NCBI GenBank assembly: GCA_028335825.1
Contig: JAIOKI010000027.1
Coordinates: forward strand, 1-64,000
DNA: 64,000 nucleotides
Direction: 5' to 3'
From: Nosema muscidifuracis
Lineage: Eukaryota; Microsporidia; Nosematidae
Positions 24,736 to 38,358 of this stretch are shown here, one piece after another. The translations under genes and the position numbers were made by a program. The notes under the pieces were generated by a model. The model was not told the origin of the DNA, did no database searches, and was given only the letters and a program-made list of their open reading frames with translations. Each line of letters opens with the position of its first letter. Positions within the stretch are counted from its first letter, which is position 1.

Positions 24736-25859
24736 ATTTACATCAAAATAAAATAAATTTTAGTTTATCATACAATTATATGTATTGTCTCTAAACGAAT
24801 ATTAAATTCAATTTCTATAAATTTTATTTTAAGTAGTCTAAATTAAATTTTAATTATATCTATCTCGTTTTTCTTAATATGATTGTATATATGTTGTTAG
24901 ACAAAAATACATTTAATTTTACATGTGTTTGTAAATTAAAAATATTAACTTAATAAATTCTATACTTAAATTAAACCTCCACTTTTTAATTAAATTTAAT
25001 ATTCTAATCTATTAAAGTACTTAAAATATTATATATATTTTGAGATTAAATTTCAATAATTGAATTATAGTTAAATACTTATTTCATATTTTAATTCTAG
25101 TTTCGATTATTTAAAAATGTCGAAACATAAATACAATATACTAGTTAACCACACTACATCAATTTATAAAAATAAGTTAAGAATTATATTGTATGTGTTC
25201 ACTTGAGATAAATTAATAACAAACTTTGAACGATGATATAGAAAAAACTAAAGATAGATGATTAGACTTAGAAATTATACAGATAAAAGTCATCAAGATG
25301 ATTTAATAGAGATCAACACTTATAAGCATCAGAAGAGCAAGTTATAAGGATTTTAGTACTAATAAGAAGAAATTTAGGATAAAAGAAGCTTTAAATCTAA
25401 GAAGGTTGATAACGTGATTCTATATCTAAATGAATACAATTTATCTGCTGAAAAATAATTAAAATTGTTAATTCATTTTGTAACAAACAAAATAATTAAT
25501 GTCTAAAAGTGATCAAAATTTATTATTCAAGTTCAATTATAATAATTAATATATTTATTAAATTTTAAACTAATTTTTATAACATTTGTTGTAATTCACC
25601 AGCAGTGATATAAAATTTACATACCTTCTAAAAAATGAACTATTATGAATTAAAATATTCTGCATATGAAACCGATGATTTCGCAAAATGCTTGACAAAT
25701 TTAGTTCTATATTATGAAATTCTATATTATAAACTGATAGAAAAAACAAGTATTTATTTAGATGATTATTTTTATAGGTACCAATATAATGATCTCTTGA
25801 AAATACTTCAATACAACTTATAAAATAAAGTGGCGGGATTATACAAACTCCAGATTTCA
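24736..25859. other. Spacer; duplicated flank, then unresolved DNA
   Basis: The first 200 bases match DNA at 5634-5840. Overlapping frames on both strands at 25,570-25,860 are not convincing proteins. They may include degraded 5' parts of the MULE that follows. Confidence 0.45.
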
Positions 25860-26782
25860 ATGATTTCTTAAAATTTAAATATAGAGCAATACTTGCTGAT
25901 TCAACTAATTTTTATATTACTTAATTAATTTCAACAGATGGCTGAAACCTATTCTTAAATAGAGGATTAGATTGAGAAAAGAATATTTTTATTGTGATAT
26001 AGAATATTAAAGATGATTTTTATTGATGAAATTTTAATGTGGTTATATGAAGCATATGTCATACATAGAGATTTCAATAAACAAAGTTTTCCTATGGTAT
26101 ATTATTGTTTTTCGAATAAAAATGAACAAATTTATGTTAATGTCTTCAATATAATTAATCTTTTTTTTTTAATCACCCAGTAGATTTTCTCAATTTCTCA
26201 AATTACAGGTCTCTTCTTTTCATTGTAGATAGACTACATGAAGATGTGTTCAGAATTTAGAATTTGTTTCATAATATAACACCCATGGAATTTTTTCATA
26301 CTTGGTATTGATGATCACTTCTTCAGCTCTAGTTATAATTGATGAAGCTTGGAATTACATAATGATTTTATATATTTTTTATGATAAAAACTTATTAAAT
26401 TATGTAAAAAAGAAATTGTAGATCATTGTTTGATAGAGAAATATAATACTTTTCAAGTGGAGATAATAATGCTGACTAATGATATTCTTAAAATTGAATA
26501 ATATAATTAATTTCACTTTTTTGGAGGTTCTATATACTCAGAGATATTCAAATATTGAATAAAGTAAAAATCAATAGAATGATTACAGAATTAAAGTCAA
26601 AATAGAAAGAAATAATATGTTGATTATGAAAGCGAGATTATGAGATTACAATGGATCTTTTAATGCTCGTCTAATTAAGTCAAAAGAACTTCTGTGTAGT
26701 TTGAAAGGAGCAATTGATTAAATGTTAAATATTTTTTATGGTATTATTTTTTAAATAATTTTGAGGGTTTTGTGAAATAACG
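25860..26782 (+). mobile_element. MULE DNA transposon, degraded copy 1
   Basis: Plus-strand fragments match the transposase of copy 3 (58,303-59,366): ILADST, the DG-containing strand, FPMVYYCFSNKNEQIYVNVF at about 26,080-26,145, and a C-terminal NARLIKSKELLCSLKGAI at about 26,660-26,720. At DNA level the last 150 bases are plainly similar to copy 3. The end at 26,763-26,782 (GAGGGTTTTGTGAAATAACG) is the reverse complement of a terminal repeat like that of copy 3. The 5' end and FLYWCH finger are not recognisable. The frame is broken many times, so the copy is inactive. Confidence 0.7.
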
Positions 26783-27139
26783 AACAAATAGAAAATAAAA
26801 TTACCCCTATGTTTACTGATATTTTATATACATAATACAAAGCTCTAATATCAAACATCTTAATTTATATTATAAAGAAAAATAACTGATGACTTATCAA
26901 TAAAGAAATAATTCAACTTATGTTTGATAACATTTATGATATATTGATAATGAAGTCTAAATTTGATGAAACATTTATAGATGATGAATTTATGCTGAGA
27001 TGATATCTATTTTATAATAATGAAGTTAAGTCAATCATTCTTAAAATTATGAAATTACTAAGTTCATGATGTAAAGATTATGATAAATAATAAAATACAT
27101 TTTTTAAGATAATATAGCTGAAGAGATCTAGTAAATTAT
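26783..27139. other. Spacer between MULE and gypsy fossil
   Basis: AT-rich. A TTACCCCT-ATG word near 26,802 leads only to an 8-codon frame; possibly another dead gene start. Confidence 0.4.
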
Positions 27140-28620
27140 AGAAATGTTTCTCCTTAATTAAGAACTTCTTCTTTTATGATACCTGTATTTTTTTAATTCT
27201 TTGTTATATAATACTTCATAAAGTATTTTGTATCCTAAACTTTTGCAAGACATTCCTTCTCACTTATGCTAGTGGATTTTTTTCTTCATTTCAGATTTGA
27301 GATAAAATTCTTCTAATATAAACAGATCATTATAATATGTCTAGTTTAATTCTATTTGTTTACATAAATATCTTTAATATTTCTTCATGTTTGATGTTCT
27401 AATTATAATCGATCTTTCATTTTATTATATGATATAAATTCTTGGAAATGACTACTCGTTCAGTAATAAATTTCATTCAATAATTAATCATTTGTGTAGT
27501 TTTCTCATTTGTTGTAACTTTGAATTTCTTGTATTAATGACTTATCTTTCTTGATTATAGAACATATCCTGATCTCAATATTGTTTTTTTAGTTTAGTGT
27601 TAGATTGTTATTTTCTACAATTTTAATTAATTTTTTGAATTTATGTCATGTTCCTCATGATTTTCTATATATAATAATATCATCTATATAGACAATTCAA
27701 GATTTACATTTTCTTTCCCCTTAAAATATTATCCATATAATTCTGAAAAATGGTTAATCCTTTTCATTCATATAGTAAATGTTTATATCTAAATGATGTT
27801 TTATAAAGATCTTTTTCTAAAAGCATAATATTAAATACCCATCTTTCAAGTCTATATTAGTAAATTATTTAGTGCTTTTAATTTAAGAATTATATGTTCT
27901 ATATCTATCTATATCTACTATTTTGTTATGATCTATCAAGTTTAATATTAATATCACCCTCATATTAGGATTAATAAAACTCTTATATTTTGATTCTATA
28001 CTATAATATTTCGATAACAGAAACTTTAATACTTCTTCCATATCATCTTTATATTTTTTAAAAATATTGTAATTCTTCTCTACATTTTTATCATTAGACT
28101 AGATGAATATTTTATGTTCTTATTTATTGTTCCCTAAGGTATAATATAAAACTTTAAAAAATATTCTTTCTTTTTATAATATATATCTTAAATTTCTTTT
28201 CAAGGTATTTTCACTCTTTTATAAATTGAAGATAATATGAATATATACATCATGCTAGTATCAAATACTACTTTATTTTAAATTTTGTAGATATATCAAA
28301 TATTCTACATTTAATATTTTATTATACTACCTTTACTGTTATATCGAAATTTCTTCTTGATTTCTAATACTTATTTTATAAACATTCTTCTTTACTATAT
28401 ATCGAATATTTGTTAAATCTTGAATTAATTACATCATCTATTTTCTCTTTATTAATCATTTTATTGTTATATATTTCAAGTATATTATTTAGTGTCAGTA
28501 TATATGTTTTACTATGAAATATTCTTTTCTAACTCCACAAATAATAATTTTATTGAAACATACCCTGGTATCTTATACATCGTGTTTTAATCTAACTTCT
28601 TCAATATATTCTAATATCTT
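27140..28620 (-). mobile_element. Ty3/gypsy LTR retrotransposon fossil (RT and RNase H)
   Basis: An old, broken element on the minus strand, with frames disrupted many times. Reverse transcriptase is recognised by an IDLKDGYF-type block (about 27,780-27,860) followed by YEWKGLPF, and by the catalytic box VYIDDIIIY near 27,665-27,695. RNase H is recognised by the SEKECLAK block near 27,240-27,275. The part above 28,100 probably holds the RT N-terminus and protease region but is too decayed to name. No LTRs were found. Age: old, since only protein-level motifs survive. Confidence 0.8.
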
Positions 28621-30407
28621 TGTTTTTTCTTTATAATGACTTATAAATATCAACAACATCTATTCATTTTTAAGAAACATTTTCTATTTCTCATATGTGG
28701 TTTTCTACAAAACTTTAAATACTTCTGTGACAATTTATTATTTCATAATCAGATTTACTTAATTTTGTCTACATTATTCATTATTTTGAACCATCTATAT
28801 ATTTCAAGCTTATTGATTTCTTTAAATTCTTTGTCTAATATTATGATAATTCAATTATATCATATACTAAAGGTTTATTTATGTCATTGAAATCAAAAGT
28901 TATCCTTATGCTTATATATGAATTTATATATGATTATAACCAATCATATTATCTTCAGTTATGGGTGAATATTTCTGAATGAAGTACCAATTACTTTGTA
29001 CTTAATACGATAATTCAATATAAATAATTAAATGTTTTAATTTACAAAGACTATGAATATGTTTATTTATAATGAAAAAAACAAGTATCTTCTTATTTTA
29101 ATTATTAATTAATAGAATATAGTTTTATCTTTGATTTCATCTTGTATATCATATTATCTACACACAATTATAAAAAACTTTTTTAAATAATTTTAATTAT
29201 GTCAGATTAATTATTAATATATTATTTTTTCCTCATAGATAAAACTTGAATTTAGATTCTATATATTAAAATAAATGAAAGTATATAATACTGTTTTTAA
29301 TTTTATTATATATTAAATATTAATATGAGTATATGTATTTTATCTTGAATTTAATATAATTAGTTTATGAATGTATTTCAGTATTTGATAAATGTAAAAA
29401 TATTATTTATTAATAGAATAATTGACATAGTATTTAGATCATGTTATATTTATCTTTACTTAGTTAAATATTTAAACTGTATAAAATTCAATAAAAATAA
29501 ATCTATGTATACTGAAAGTTTATAAGATTAATCATTATCATATTTATAGAATAGAAATCAAATTTTATGACAAAAAGTTTATTATGAAATATATATTATT
29601 TTTAATGTTATTACTAATTCTATTACAAATTTGTTTAATTAGTATAATTTAATTTATTTACTTAACGTTTTATGTATCATATATTTTATTTCTATAATAT
29701 AATTTCTTATTTGTCTATTATTATTTATTCAATACTTAACTTATCAATGACTAGAAAATCACTTTTCTGTTGAATATACTATAATTAATAATTTATCTGA
29801 TACTTCTAGTTCTTAGGTAAAATAATTTTATTTAATAGCATAAGAAGATTCATCAATAAAATTTAATCTTATGAATTTTAATAGTTACATATCATTATAA
29901 ACTTAACATATTTTATATATTCTTCTCCTTATACTCACAATTTATTCTTATTTGAAATAAAGTAATTACTTCAGTCTTATACAATTATTAAATGTTCACA
30001 TGTTCTCAGTCTTCTTATTTGATAAAGCCTCCTTGTATTTTTTAGTAAATCAGAGATATAAATATAAACATAGTTTATGTAAATCATTTGATAAGAAATT
30101 GATTTATTTATATCATCTTTAAAAATAGTTAATTTATCATTTTCTTAGATTTTTAATTCTAAACGATTATCATTATCAAATACACTTAATCTATAACATG
30201 ATATTTAATTTAAATACTTTTAATAAGGTATAAATATCTAGCTAATAATTTTTAGATTATATGAATAATTTCATATAACAGAAATATTACACATAAACTT
30301 CTGATAATGAACTAAAAATATTAAATTTTAATAAGAAAACTAATCAGTCCTATCAATGGTAAATAATAATTAATTTGAAATGTTAAAAAGAGATTATTAA
30401 GATTCAT
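28621..30407. other. AT-rich spacer with a coding-like minus patch
   Basis: No intact gene. At about 29,890-30,240 the minus strand has protein-like stretches (for example FDNDNRLELKI, then SYQMIYINYVYIYISDLL) in one broken frame; family unknown. Confidence 0.45.
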
Positions 30408-31330
30408 ATGAATTCACAAGAAAATCAAAATATACTAAATTCTGATAATGTGATCAATCTAGAATAAGATGATCTAGTCAAAAATAGTACATCAGAATTA
30501 TCTTCAATTGATTCTGAAATACCGATACTAATAATAGAAATAAAGAATATAGTGAAATTGAAGACTCAATCAAAAATAATATTGTAAGAATCAATTATTA
30601 GGCATTAATAGCTTATGAAGAATTTATAAAATAGTATTAGATATGCAATAATAATGTGTAAAATTAAGTAATAAATAATTATATGTAATTTATAATGAGT
30701 TATTTTTAGTGTTTATTAAAATCTATGAAAAGTTTATATTATTGTAATAACTAGTGTATAGAAGAATTATCATTATTCGATATGAATATTAATTTAAATT
30801 AAGATACATACGTAAGATTTTGTTAATCTTTTAAAATTGATAATATCCAATGCTTATGATCATAACGTTAAAGAAGCTAAGATTAAAATTATTAAAGAAA
30901 TTGATGATCTGTGTATAGATACTAATAATTATAAATCTGAAAAATATACTACATATAAATTTTAATATAAGATATTTTAAAGATATCGTTTCAATCTTTC
31001 ATTTCTTAATAACTGAAAAATAGTAATCTTAAAGACAATTTGAATGTTTTACAAATGAAGAAGATTAAAAAATAGATACAAGATTATTTGATCATAGGTT
31101 TTCTATATATTATAATTCTATTTTTTAACATATTCATCAAATGAAATAGAAGACGATCAAAAGTCTAAATATTTCATCATAATACCTGTGTATTTTACAT
31201 CAATTTTAGGCATGAGATTTTTAGATGTATTAGCATATAAAAGTATTTAGCTATTAGTTTGTCAAATTTTCTTATCATCATTATGTTATATAATGTACAT
31301 ATTATGAAAAGATATTTTAATGATGTAATT
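30408..31330 (+). pseudogene. ELRD-family relic A (most decayed)
   Basis: An ATG at 30,408 opens a hydrophilic Asn/Ser-rich N-terminus like that of the intact member at 55,608-56,669. Later fragments match the family in order: CLLKSMKSLYYCNN with a following Cys (family CLxxxxKKxCxC.PxC), a Tyr/Asp stretch, EAKIKIIKEIDDLC (family KAKDIFFKKLEELC), and finally FIIIPVYFTSILGM plus a second hydrophobic stretch, corresponding to the two C-terminal helices. The ELRD motif itself is lost. Stops and frame changes are many. Orientation is the same as relics B and C. Confidence 0.55.
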
Positions 31331-33635
31331 ATTAAATTGTTTATTTAGTAAAATATGAATTGTATTTTGTCGAATACAGTTTTTATTTTAGAATATTAAC
31401 TTACTTTATAATTATTTGTTTATTCTTAAAATAATACATTATAATCCAAGTAACAAAAATAATTGATCTAATAATTAGTATTAAGATATAAAAATATTCA
31501 ATTATTTAAATATATATAATTTTAATTAAGTATTTACAAAACTTTTCTAACTAAAATTATTGAGTATAAATTTCTTATATTCAATACTATTGTGAGATTA
31601 AACATTCTTTACTATAAATATAATTCTTGAACCCTTATTAACTTGAATTTAAATCTATATATAAATAACTCATAAAAATGAAATCTATATTTAAATATAA
31701 TAATATAATTCTATCATCTAAATAACATCATAAATAAATATTTTAGTATTCTTTTTTGAATCACTAATTAATTTATAGATGTGTCATATAATGTCTTCAT
31801 TGAAGTTCAATCAATCATAAAATAGAATATATAAAATATCTATCAAATAATTATTATTGATAAAAAATTTCTTATATCTTACTAAACTACTATTTGTATA
31901 TATCATTGACAATTAAATCTAATAATATTTTTTATCCCTCTTAAATAAGATCATTTTTTGATATCTCATAGAATCAATGAATAAAGAAAATTTAGTATGA
32001 CTCGACTTATTTAATCAACATTGTACACAGTTTATGATAAATGTCTTAAAATTTATATTTCTTTCTTTATATTAAGTATCATTATCATAAATAGATTTTT
32101 AGATTAAAATTATGTCAGATCTTTATTAAGTATATTTCAATAATTTAGATATAATTAGAATATTAGAGGATCAAAGTAATTTTACACAGAAAATAGTATA
32201 TTATTAAATTATATATTCTAATCTATACTTTTCTTATACATAAAGAATATTTATAATTCATCATATATTTTTATATTATATAGTAGAAGAATATCATGAT
32301 CTATTTTACTTATATCATTTTTTGTAATATCTATACTTATTAGATATTATTCTTGTATAAGAGAAAATATAATAATTTTCATAAGGACTGTAGACCCAAT
32401 TTAATACAATCTAATATGTATAAGATGACTGATAATAGAAGAAAGTACAAGATACAAGAATTAATGATTTAGCAATATTTATACTCTAAATATATACAAA
32501 TATCTTATTAAAAATAATTTCATTTTTGTTATTTCAATTATCTACAGGAATTATAAATTTTTATTTTTTTTATATTTTATCTCTAATATTGTGTATTAGA
32601 ATAATTTCTCTTTTTATTTATAATAATTGACTTTTGTTAATTTTTTACCGTTATTTCAAATTTATGTCTTTTATTCTTTAGATATTACTTTTATATATGA
32701 TATAATAATAAAATATTTACATGATATATATTTCTATTAATAACATAAGTAAGATACTTTAATATTTTAAATTTTCATGTACTTACATAAATCATAGATA
32801 TATCTCAATATTTTACAGTATCTAGAACTTCTAATAAATCTTGTAAATTAAAGCATCAATAATATTTATTTTCATATCATGAAAGACATAGAAATTATTC
32901 AAAAAATTACACTAATTAAATTTACATTTTATATGGAATTTATTAATAATTTATCATGATTATAAATTAGTGATATAACTTCTGTAATATCTTGTTCTTT
33001 TTAATATTCATCTTTATTAATAATTTTATAATTCTAACCTTTTATATAATACAAGTATTTTAAAACAATCTGAATCAAAAAATCTTATATTTATCATAAT
33101 TTGTGATTAAATCAATCATTCTGTCAATTTAATTTTTCTGAATATTTTCTTCTATTTCTAAAATATATGTCAGATATCATCTCATGAATATTTCAATAAT
33201 TCTATTATTATAAATTTTCATCATTATTTTTATAAATTTTTATCATCGTATTATTGAATACTATACTTTGTTAATTGAATTTATTAATTTGAATATATTA
33301 TTATAAATAAACAGATAATTTATTTTTTATACTCCTCAATTTTATTTCAGTTTAAAAAATATCCCTCTATAATAATTTTGAATAAATTAATATTTTCTAT
33401 AATTTTAATTTATTTGATGATTTCTTATGCTAACTTATCTATTTAACTAAGTGTATGTATAAAAAGTATATTTTATAAATATACAATATATTTTTTGTAA
33501 ATTAATTGATTAATTAAATAATGTTTCATATTCTACTATTTAGATGTATTAAATATGAAATATATTGTATCTTTGATAAATAAGTTATTTTAATTAAAAA
33601 TATATGCTTAATGATACAAATTGTAGAAGGGTATC
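31331..33635. other. AT-rich spacer between two ELRD relics
   Basis: 2.3 kb without a recognisable gene or element. CCCT words occur (near 31,935 and 33,360) but no frame follows them. Confidence 0.55.
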
Positions 33636-34665
33636 ATGTATAAAAACTCAAATTTAGATAATATTTCTATAAATTAGGAAAAAAATATTTCATCTGAATC
33701 AAATATTTCTGTCTTGACAATACAATTATCATATGATGATACTAAAGAACAATCATTATCAAAATCTGTAGATATTTATATTGATATAAAATATGAAGAA
33801 AACATGCCAGTTGTCAAGAATATAATACTTACTGAATTAGATACTAATGAAAAGTCTTTTGAATATAAAACTCTCATTGACTGGTATAATAAAGAATATA
33901 GAACTTATGTAAAGAAATTGAATACTCTACATTAACTTTGCAGAAATGTATGATCAATTATCCTAAATGTTTACAGAGCTCTATTAAAAAGTTATGTAAA
34001 TATAAAGAAGATTTAAATATTGATTCGATACAGATACAATATATAATGATAATCAATATTTGAATTTTTACTGACCTTCTAAATTTATTGATGGGGAAAT
34101 AAAATATCACAGATATGGAGACAATATAAAAATAGCTTCTAATCTTTTTTATAGAGAGATTGTAAAATTATGTGATACATCAAAAAATCATGATTCTTCA
34201 AATTTTGCTGCTCTTGAACTTCGTGATCAATGTCATAATGAAATTGAATGTACTGAAGAGATTTTTAATCAGATTAATTTTGAAAAATGTTCTAATTCGG
34301 ATTTCGAAAAACATATCAGAAAACTTGAAAATATATTCAATTTTAGAATGCTTAATATTAATAATACTTCGAATGTTAAAGTAAATAATAAGAAGTTACA
34401 AAAAAGAAGTCTAAATGATTCATATTATAATTCAACATATCTTCCTCTTATCAAAGATAATCTTGATAGTATAAATAAAAAGATTTCTTCAATAGTAATA
34501 CCAGTTGATTTTGTATTAATATTGTTTATAGGATTGATAAGTGTGCTAATACGTAAGAATAAGACTAATAAAAATAGAATAGTATTATTGGTAGCCTCTT
34601 TATCTCTTACAATAGCTTTATTTATATTCTTCATTCTAAGAAATGATATATTTATGATTAATTAA
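33636..34665 (+). pseudogene. ELRD-family relic B, two-helix cysteine-rich protein
   Basis: The frame starts at the ATG at 33,636, meets a TAG at codon 14 and continues in the same frame to 33,935. Other frames then carry PKCLQSSIKKLCKY, KFIDGEIKYHRYGD, and AALELRDQCHNEIEC followed by CSNSDFEKHI. The last frame (34,348-34,665) gives two C-terminal membrane helices joined by a basic loop (RKNKTNKNR). The same order occurs in the intact gene at 55,608-56,669. At least one stop and two frame changes separate the parts. The C-terminal third is well preserved, so the loss is fairly recent. No CC motif is seen before the ATG. Confidence 0.75.
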
Positions 34666-34969
34666 ATATTTAATAAGCCAAGATTAGTCAAATAATAATT
34701 TTAAAATTTACTGTTAATATATTGATATATTTTTATAATTAAATCTTTAATTCAAAATATCTTCTAATATGTTACTTTTTTCATTAATTGTTAAATGTTA
34801 TAATTTTTATATTTATTTATACCTTTTTCGTAAATATTTAAATAAATAATTTTTGATTTTTTAGTTGCTATGAATATATTCTTATACAATTTCTAAGTAA
34901 ATTAATTTGATGATATAATCAGAAATAATTTATTCAAATATAGTCTTTATTTTATCAATATTTTCTCTT
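34666..34969. other. Short AT-rich spacer
   Basis: Nothing recognisable between the ELRD relic and the LINE. Confidence 0.5.
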
Positions 34970-36600
34970 TTCATTTTTCTTCATCACTAGTGTCTCTAAT
35001 GTAATCTAGAAGAATCTTGTTTAAATATATGGTTTATTCGTATCTATAATGAATTTAATCTTGAAAGTGGAAATTATTTATATCACATCTACTAAATTTA
35101 GTATTAATATTGACTTTATTTGTATATAAAAACTAAGTGATTATTTAACAGATCATATTTTATGTTATTTCTCTATTCTCAATTCTATCATTCCAACCTT
35201 GAAGAGAATATTTCATTCTGAGATTATCAATAGTAAAGATATCTGATTTATTATATTTCATTTTAATCTCTACATTTTTTGTAGTAATATCTAATTCATA
35301 GATGTATACATCTTAAAGCTTCATTATGTATCTTATATTCTATCATCGTTGAACATTACCTTCTTCAAAGAATATATATCTTGAGGTTGAATAATGCTTC
35401 TAATTCTCTGGGTGATCAGTTTCCTTTTGTAAACAATATTCCAGAATATTTAACATGTACTAGTGAGTCTTTATATTATCTAAATAGTTTAGTGTAATTA
35501 TTTATATTTAATACTTAAATAAAGAAATCTGATTCTATATAATAATTTATGTAATTTTATAGTCTCATTAAACTTATTCAATATTATTACTACTCTTATA
35601 TGAATATTTTCACCCCTTTTATTCAGCATTCTAGTCTCATTGTAATCTTTTTTCTAGATAAATGAACCCTTTATTTACATGCTGATTGATAGCGTATGTA
35701 ATATTTAATAAATATCTATTAGTTAGAATCATCTAGTTCTTTATATTTATATAATTATTCAATGATATAACATGTTAATTAGATTTGAGTTTAATATATT
35801 TTCATACTCTAATATCAATACTTCACAACTTTTATTTTCAAGTACTTATAGCTAATATGTATTTTTAGTAATTTATTAAAATCTTAACAGATTTCTATGT
35901 TAGTAGACTATTCTTTTATATTTATTTCTAGTCCTACTATATAAATTAATTTCTTTCTCTTACAATATCGTTAGAAGTTCATCTATTTTTATAACATGAG
36001 GTTATATAATAATCTTGTTCAAACATAATTTGAGTATATTTCATTAAGTTTTTTTACTTATTTAATAAATTTCTATATTTATTTTATACTTTATTAATCT
36101 AAGTTTTATATTAAATAGTTCATCTTTTATAATTTGTTAGTCTTTTACTTATATATGTATACCCTATTAAAAGTTATATTGGTAAGTGATTGATCTTTGT
36201 AGTCTTACACACATAATACTGAGTATTTTTACACAATATTTTACAATTTATATGTAGTATATTTAGACATGCAAATAATTGATCTAAATACTTTGATAAT
36301 CAAAGGAATCTCTTTTAGTATCAAATAAGTTATTAATTTATCACTTTCAATCTCATCGTATCAATCTATATACTCTTTCACAATATTATATAAATCATTA
36401 TGTCTTGATAAAAAGAATAATAATTTAACTTATTCTTATGCTAATCAATTTAGAAGTCAAGTTATTATAATCTTAAATTTATCTTCTTAAAATAACAAAT
36501 GTATCTTTTTTTAATTAATTGATATTCTAATCATAATTAATAGTTTCTTTAATTTTCTATGAGTTTATGTCTTAAGCCTCGTTCCTTTTCTAGTTTTTTT
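34970..36600 (-). mobile_element. LINE with restriction-like endonuclease, decayed copy 2
   Basis: Minus-strand fragments parallel the LINE at 42,120-43,745: TKGN and SPRELEA (35,396-35,430; compare LTKGNITAREEE), NEALRCIHL (35,301-35,328; compare NEVLQCIH), and KYNKSDIFTIDN (35,231-35,262; compare KYNKPDIYIVDE), the PD...D strand of the endonuclease. Further upstream, at 35,600-36,600, coding-like DNA probably comes from the reverse transcriptase, but no catalytic box was found. It is more drifted than copy 1 and therefore older. The 5' limit is uncertain. Confidence 0.65.
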
Positions 36601-38358
36601 TAGATATATCTATTTATTTGTTTTTAATATAATTTGAATTTAATGTTGTAAATTACTATTTGCTTATATGAATGATATTATTATTGTAAATTTTTAGATT
36701 TATAATATTTTTCAATTATATTATTTCTTGTGTATTTAGCTCTGATTATTTTTTCAACTATATTGTCTATCCAAAAATCATTTCTTGATAAATTATTTGA
36801 TTTATATTCTATATATAAAGATTTTGTAAAAAATGTTGAAAAATAAATTTAGTGAATTTTGGTCAATCTGTACTTTACTTTATTGTGTTTATTTTTTTCT
36901 TGTTATTTCTACATCTTATATCTCTTTATGATTTATTTCAGTCATACTCATCTAACTATATATTTATATTCTATTATCTAAGTGAGATTTCTTTCTTTTT
37001 TGATGAATAACTTTTATTATATTATTCAATAAATATCTTTAAAATTGTTACATTAGATTTATGTTTTTTAATTCAAGAATATGCTTTCATCTACTCAAGA
37101 TTTTTATCAGTCAAAAAATATCTTTGAGAATTCTTAGACCTTTATCTCATTTAATAATCTAGTTCATGATCTGTAAGTATTTTATAAATTTTAGTTTCTT
37201 TTACTTATCGTTATGATATTATAAAAGTATCACTTGTAAATATTAATCATTTTATTTTTCATTATTATATATGTTTAAATTTATAATTTCATAATAATAT
37301 TTTGAACAAATAGTATTTGATAAATGATTTACAATGATATATCAAATATATTCATTTTTCTAAAATCATAATAATTTGTCATAATTGTCAGTACATATTT
37401 ATTTCAGTATCATTGAAAAACTTCTTACCTAATTTTATAAATATTATTATTAAAATATAAAAATATAATTTTATGATTTCAATATATTCTCAGTCTTTAA
37501 TTCTAATTTATAGTCTCAATATTTGATAATGAGGTAATTCTATCTGTTATTTCTACAAACTAAGTCTAAAAATATTGAAGAAGTATTCATTCTTCTCATA
37601 AATATATAATGTTGATTTAAAATTATGTAGTTGATGTTTCTAAACTTATTAACAAGTTATATTAAATTAACTAGAATTAATATATATCATTACTCAAAAA
37701 ATAAGTATTATTCTTTCTCAATAAATAATATAATTGAAATAAAATATATTCATGTATGATAAGACTAGTATTTTATTTCATAGACTTTATTTAAAAGTAT
37801 TCATATACTTTGTAATAGATCATCTATAGTTAATGAATAAAAGATTTGGTTCTATTATAAAATATAAGAGGTCTTTTAAGATGTAAGAGATATTACTAAA
37901 GTATTGAGAAATAATGACACTAATAAAATAACTAATATCAATATATTTATAATCTTCTTGATAAATAAATTTATTAATTTATATTGATATCTTATATGTA
38001 TAATTATATAAATTCTTATAATATTATTATTAAGTTGTTTTATATTGTATTCTTCAAATATTGTTAAATATCTTATTATTTTAGTATTAAAAGATATATA
38101 CTCATATTATTCATAACATATAAAGTATTTATCAATTGAATAAATGATCATTAATATAATTCATTTATCATATATTATTTAATAAATTTCTTTAATGTTA
38201 GATATAAGAATTTAAAGTATTATGTTTTAATTAATATTTTAATTTAAATAATTTTATATAGTTATATTAATTAAATTTATTTACAGTTATTCGTTTTTAA
38301 TTGATATTTTATAATTAATTAATTTTATTTACTTTTATTTAATTAATCATAATAATAT
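36601..38358. other. Pyrimidine-rich spacer
   Basis: The plus strand is T-rich between about 36,600 and 37,200, which hints at A-rich minus-strand coding relics. No domain could be named. The remainder is plain AT-rich DNA. Confidence 0.45.

Noticed and set aside
25570-25860. Overlapping frames on both strands near 25.6-25.86 kb
   Set aside because: Neither has a CC motif, a domain or a match to the MULE copies that would decide strand; possibly chance frames.
28636-28890. Plus-strand 84-codon hydrophobic frame
   Set aside because: Located upstream of and antisense to the gypsy reverse-transcriptase fossil; Leu/Ile/Phe-rich composition is what antisense of Lys/Asn/Asp-rich DNA gives.
34172-34634. 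Additional frames on both strands within the ELRD relic B
   Set aside because: The 70-codon plus frame and the 69-codon minus frame overlap the correct family frame and do not match the family.
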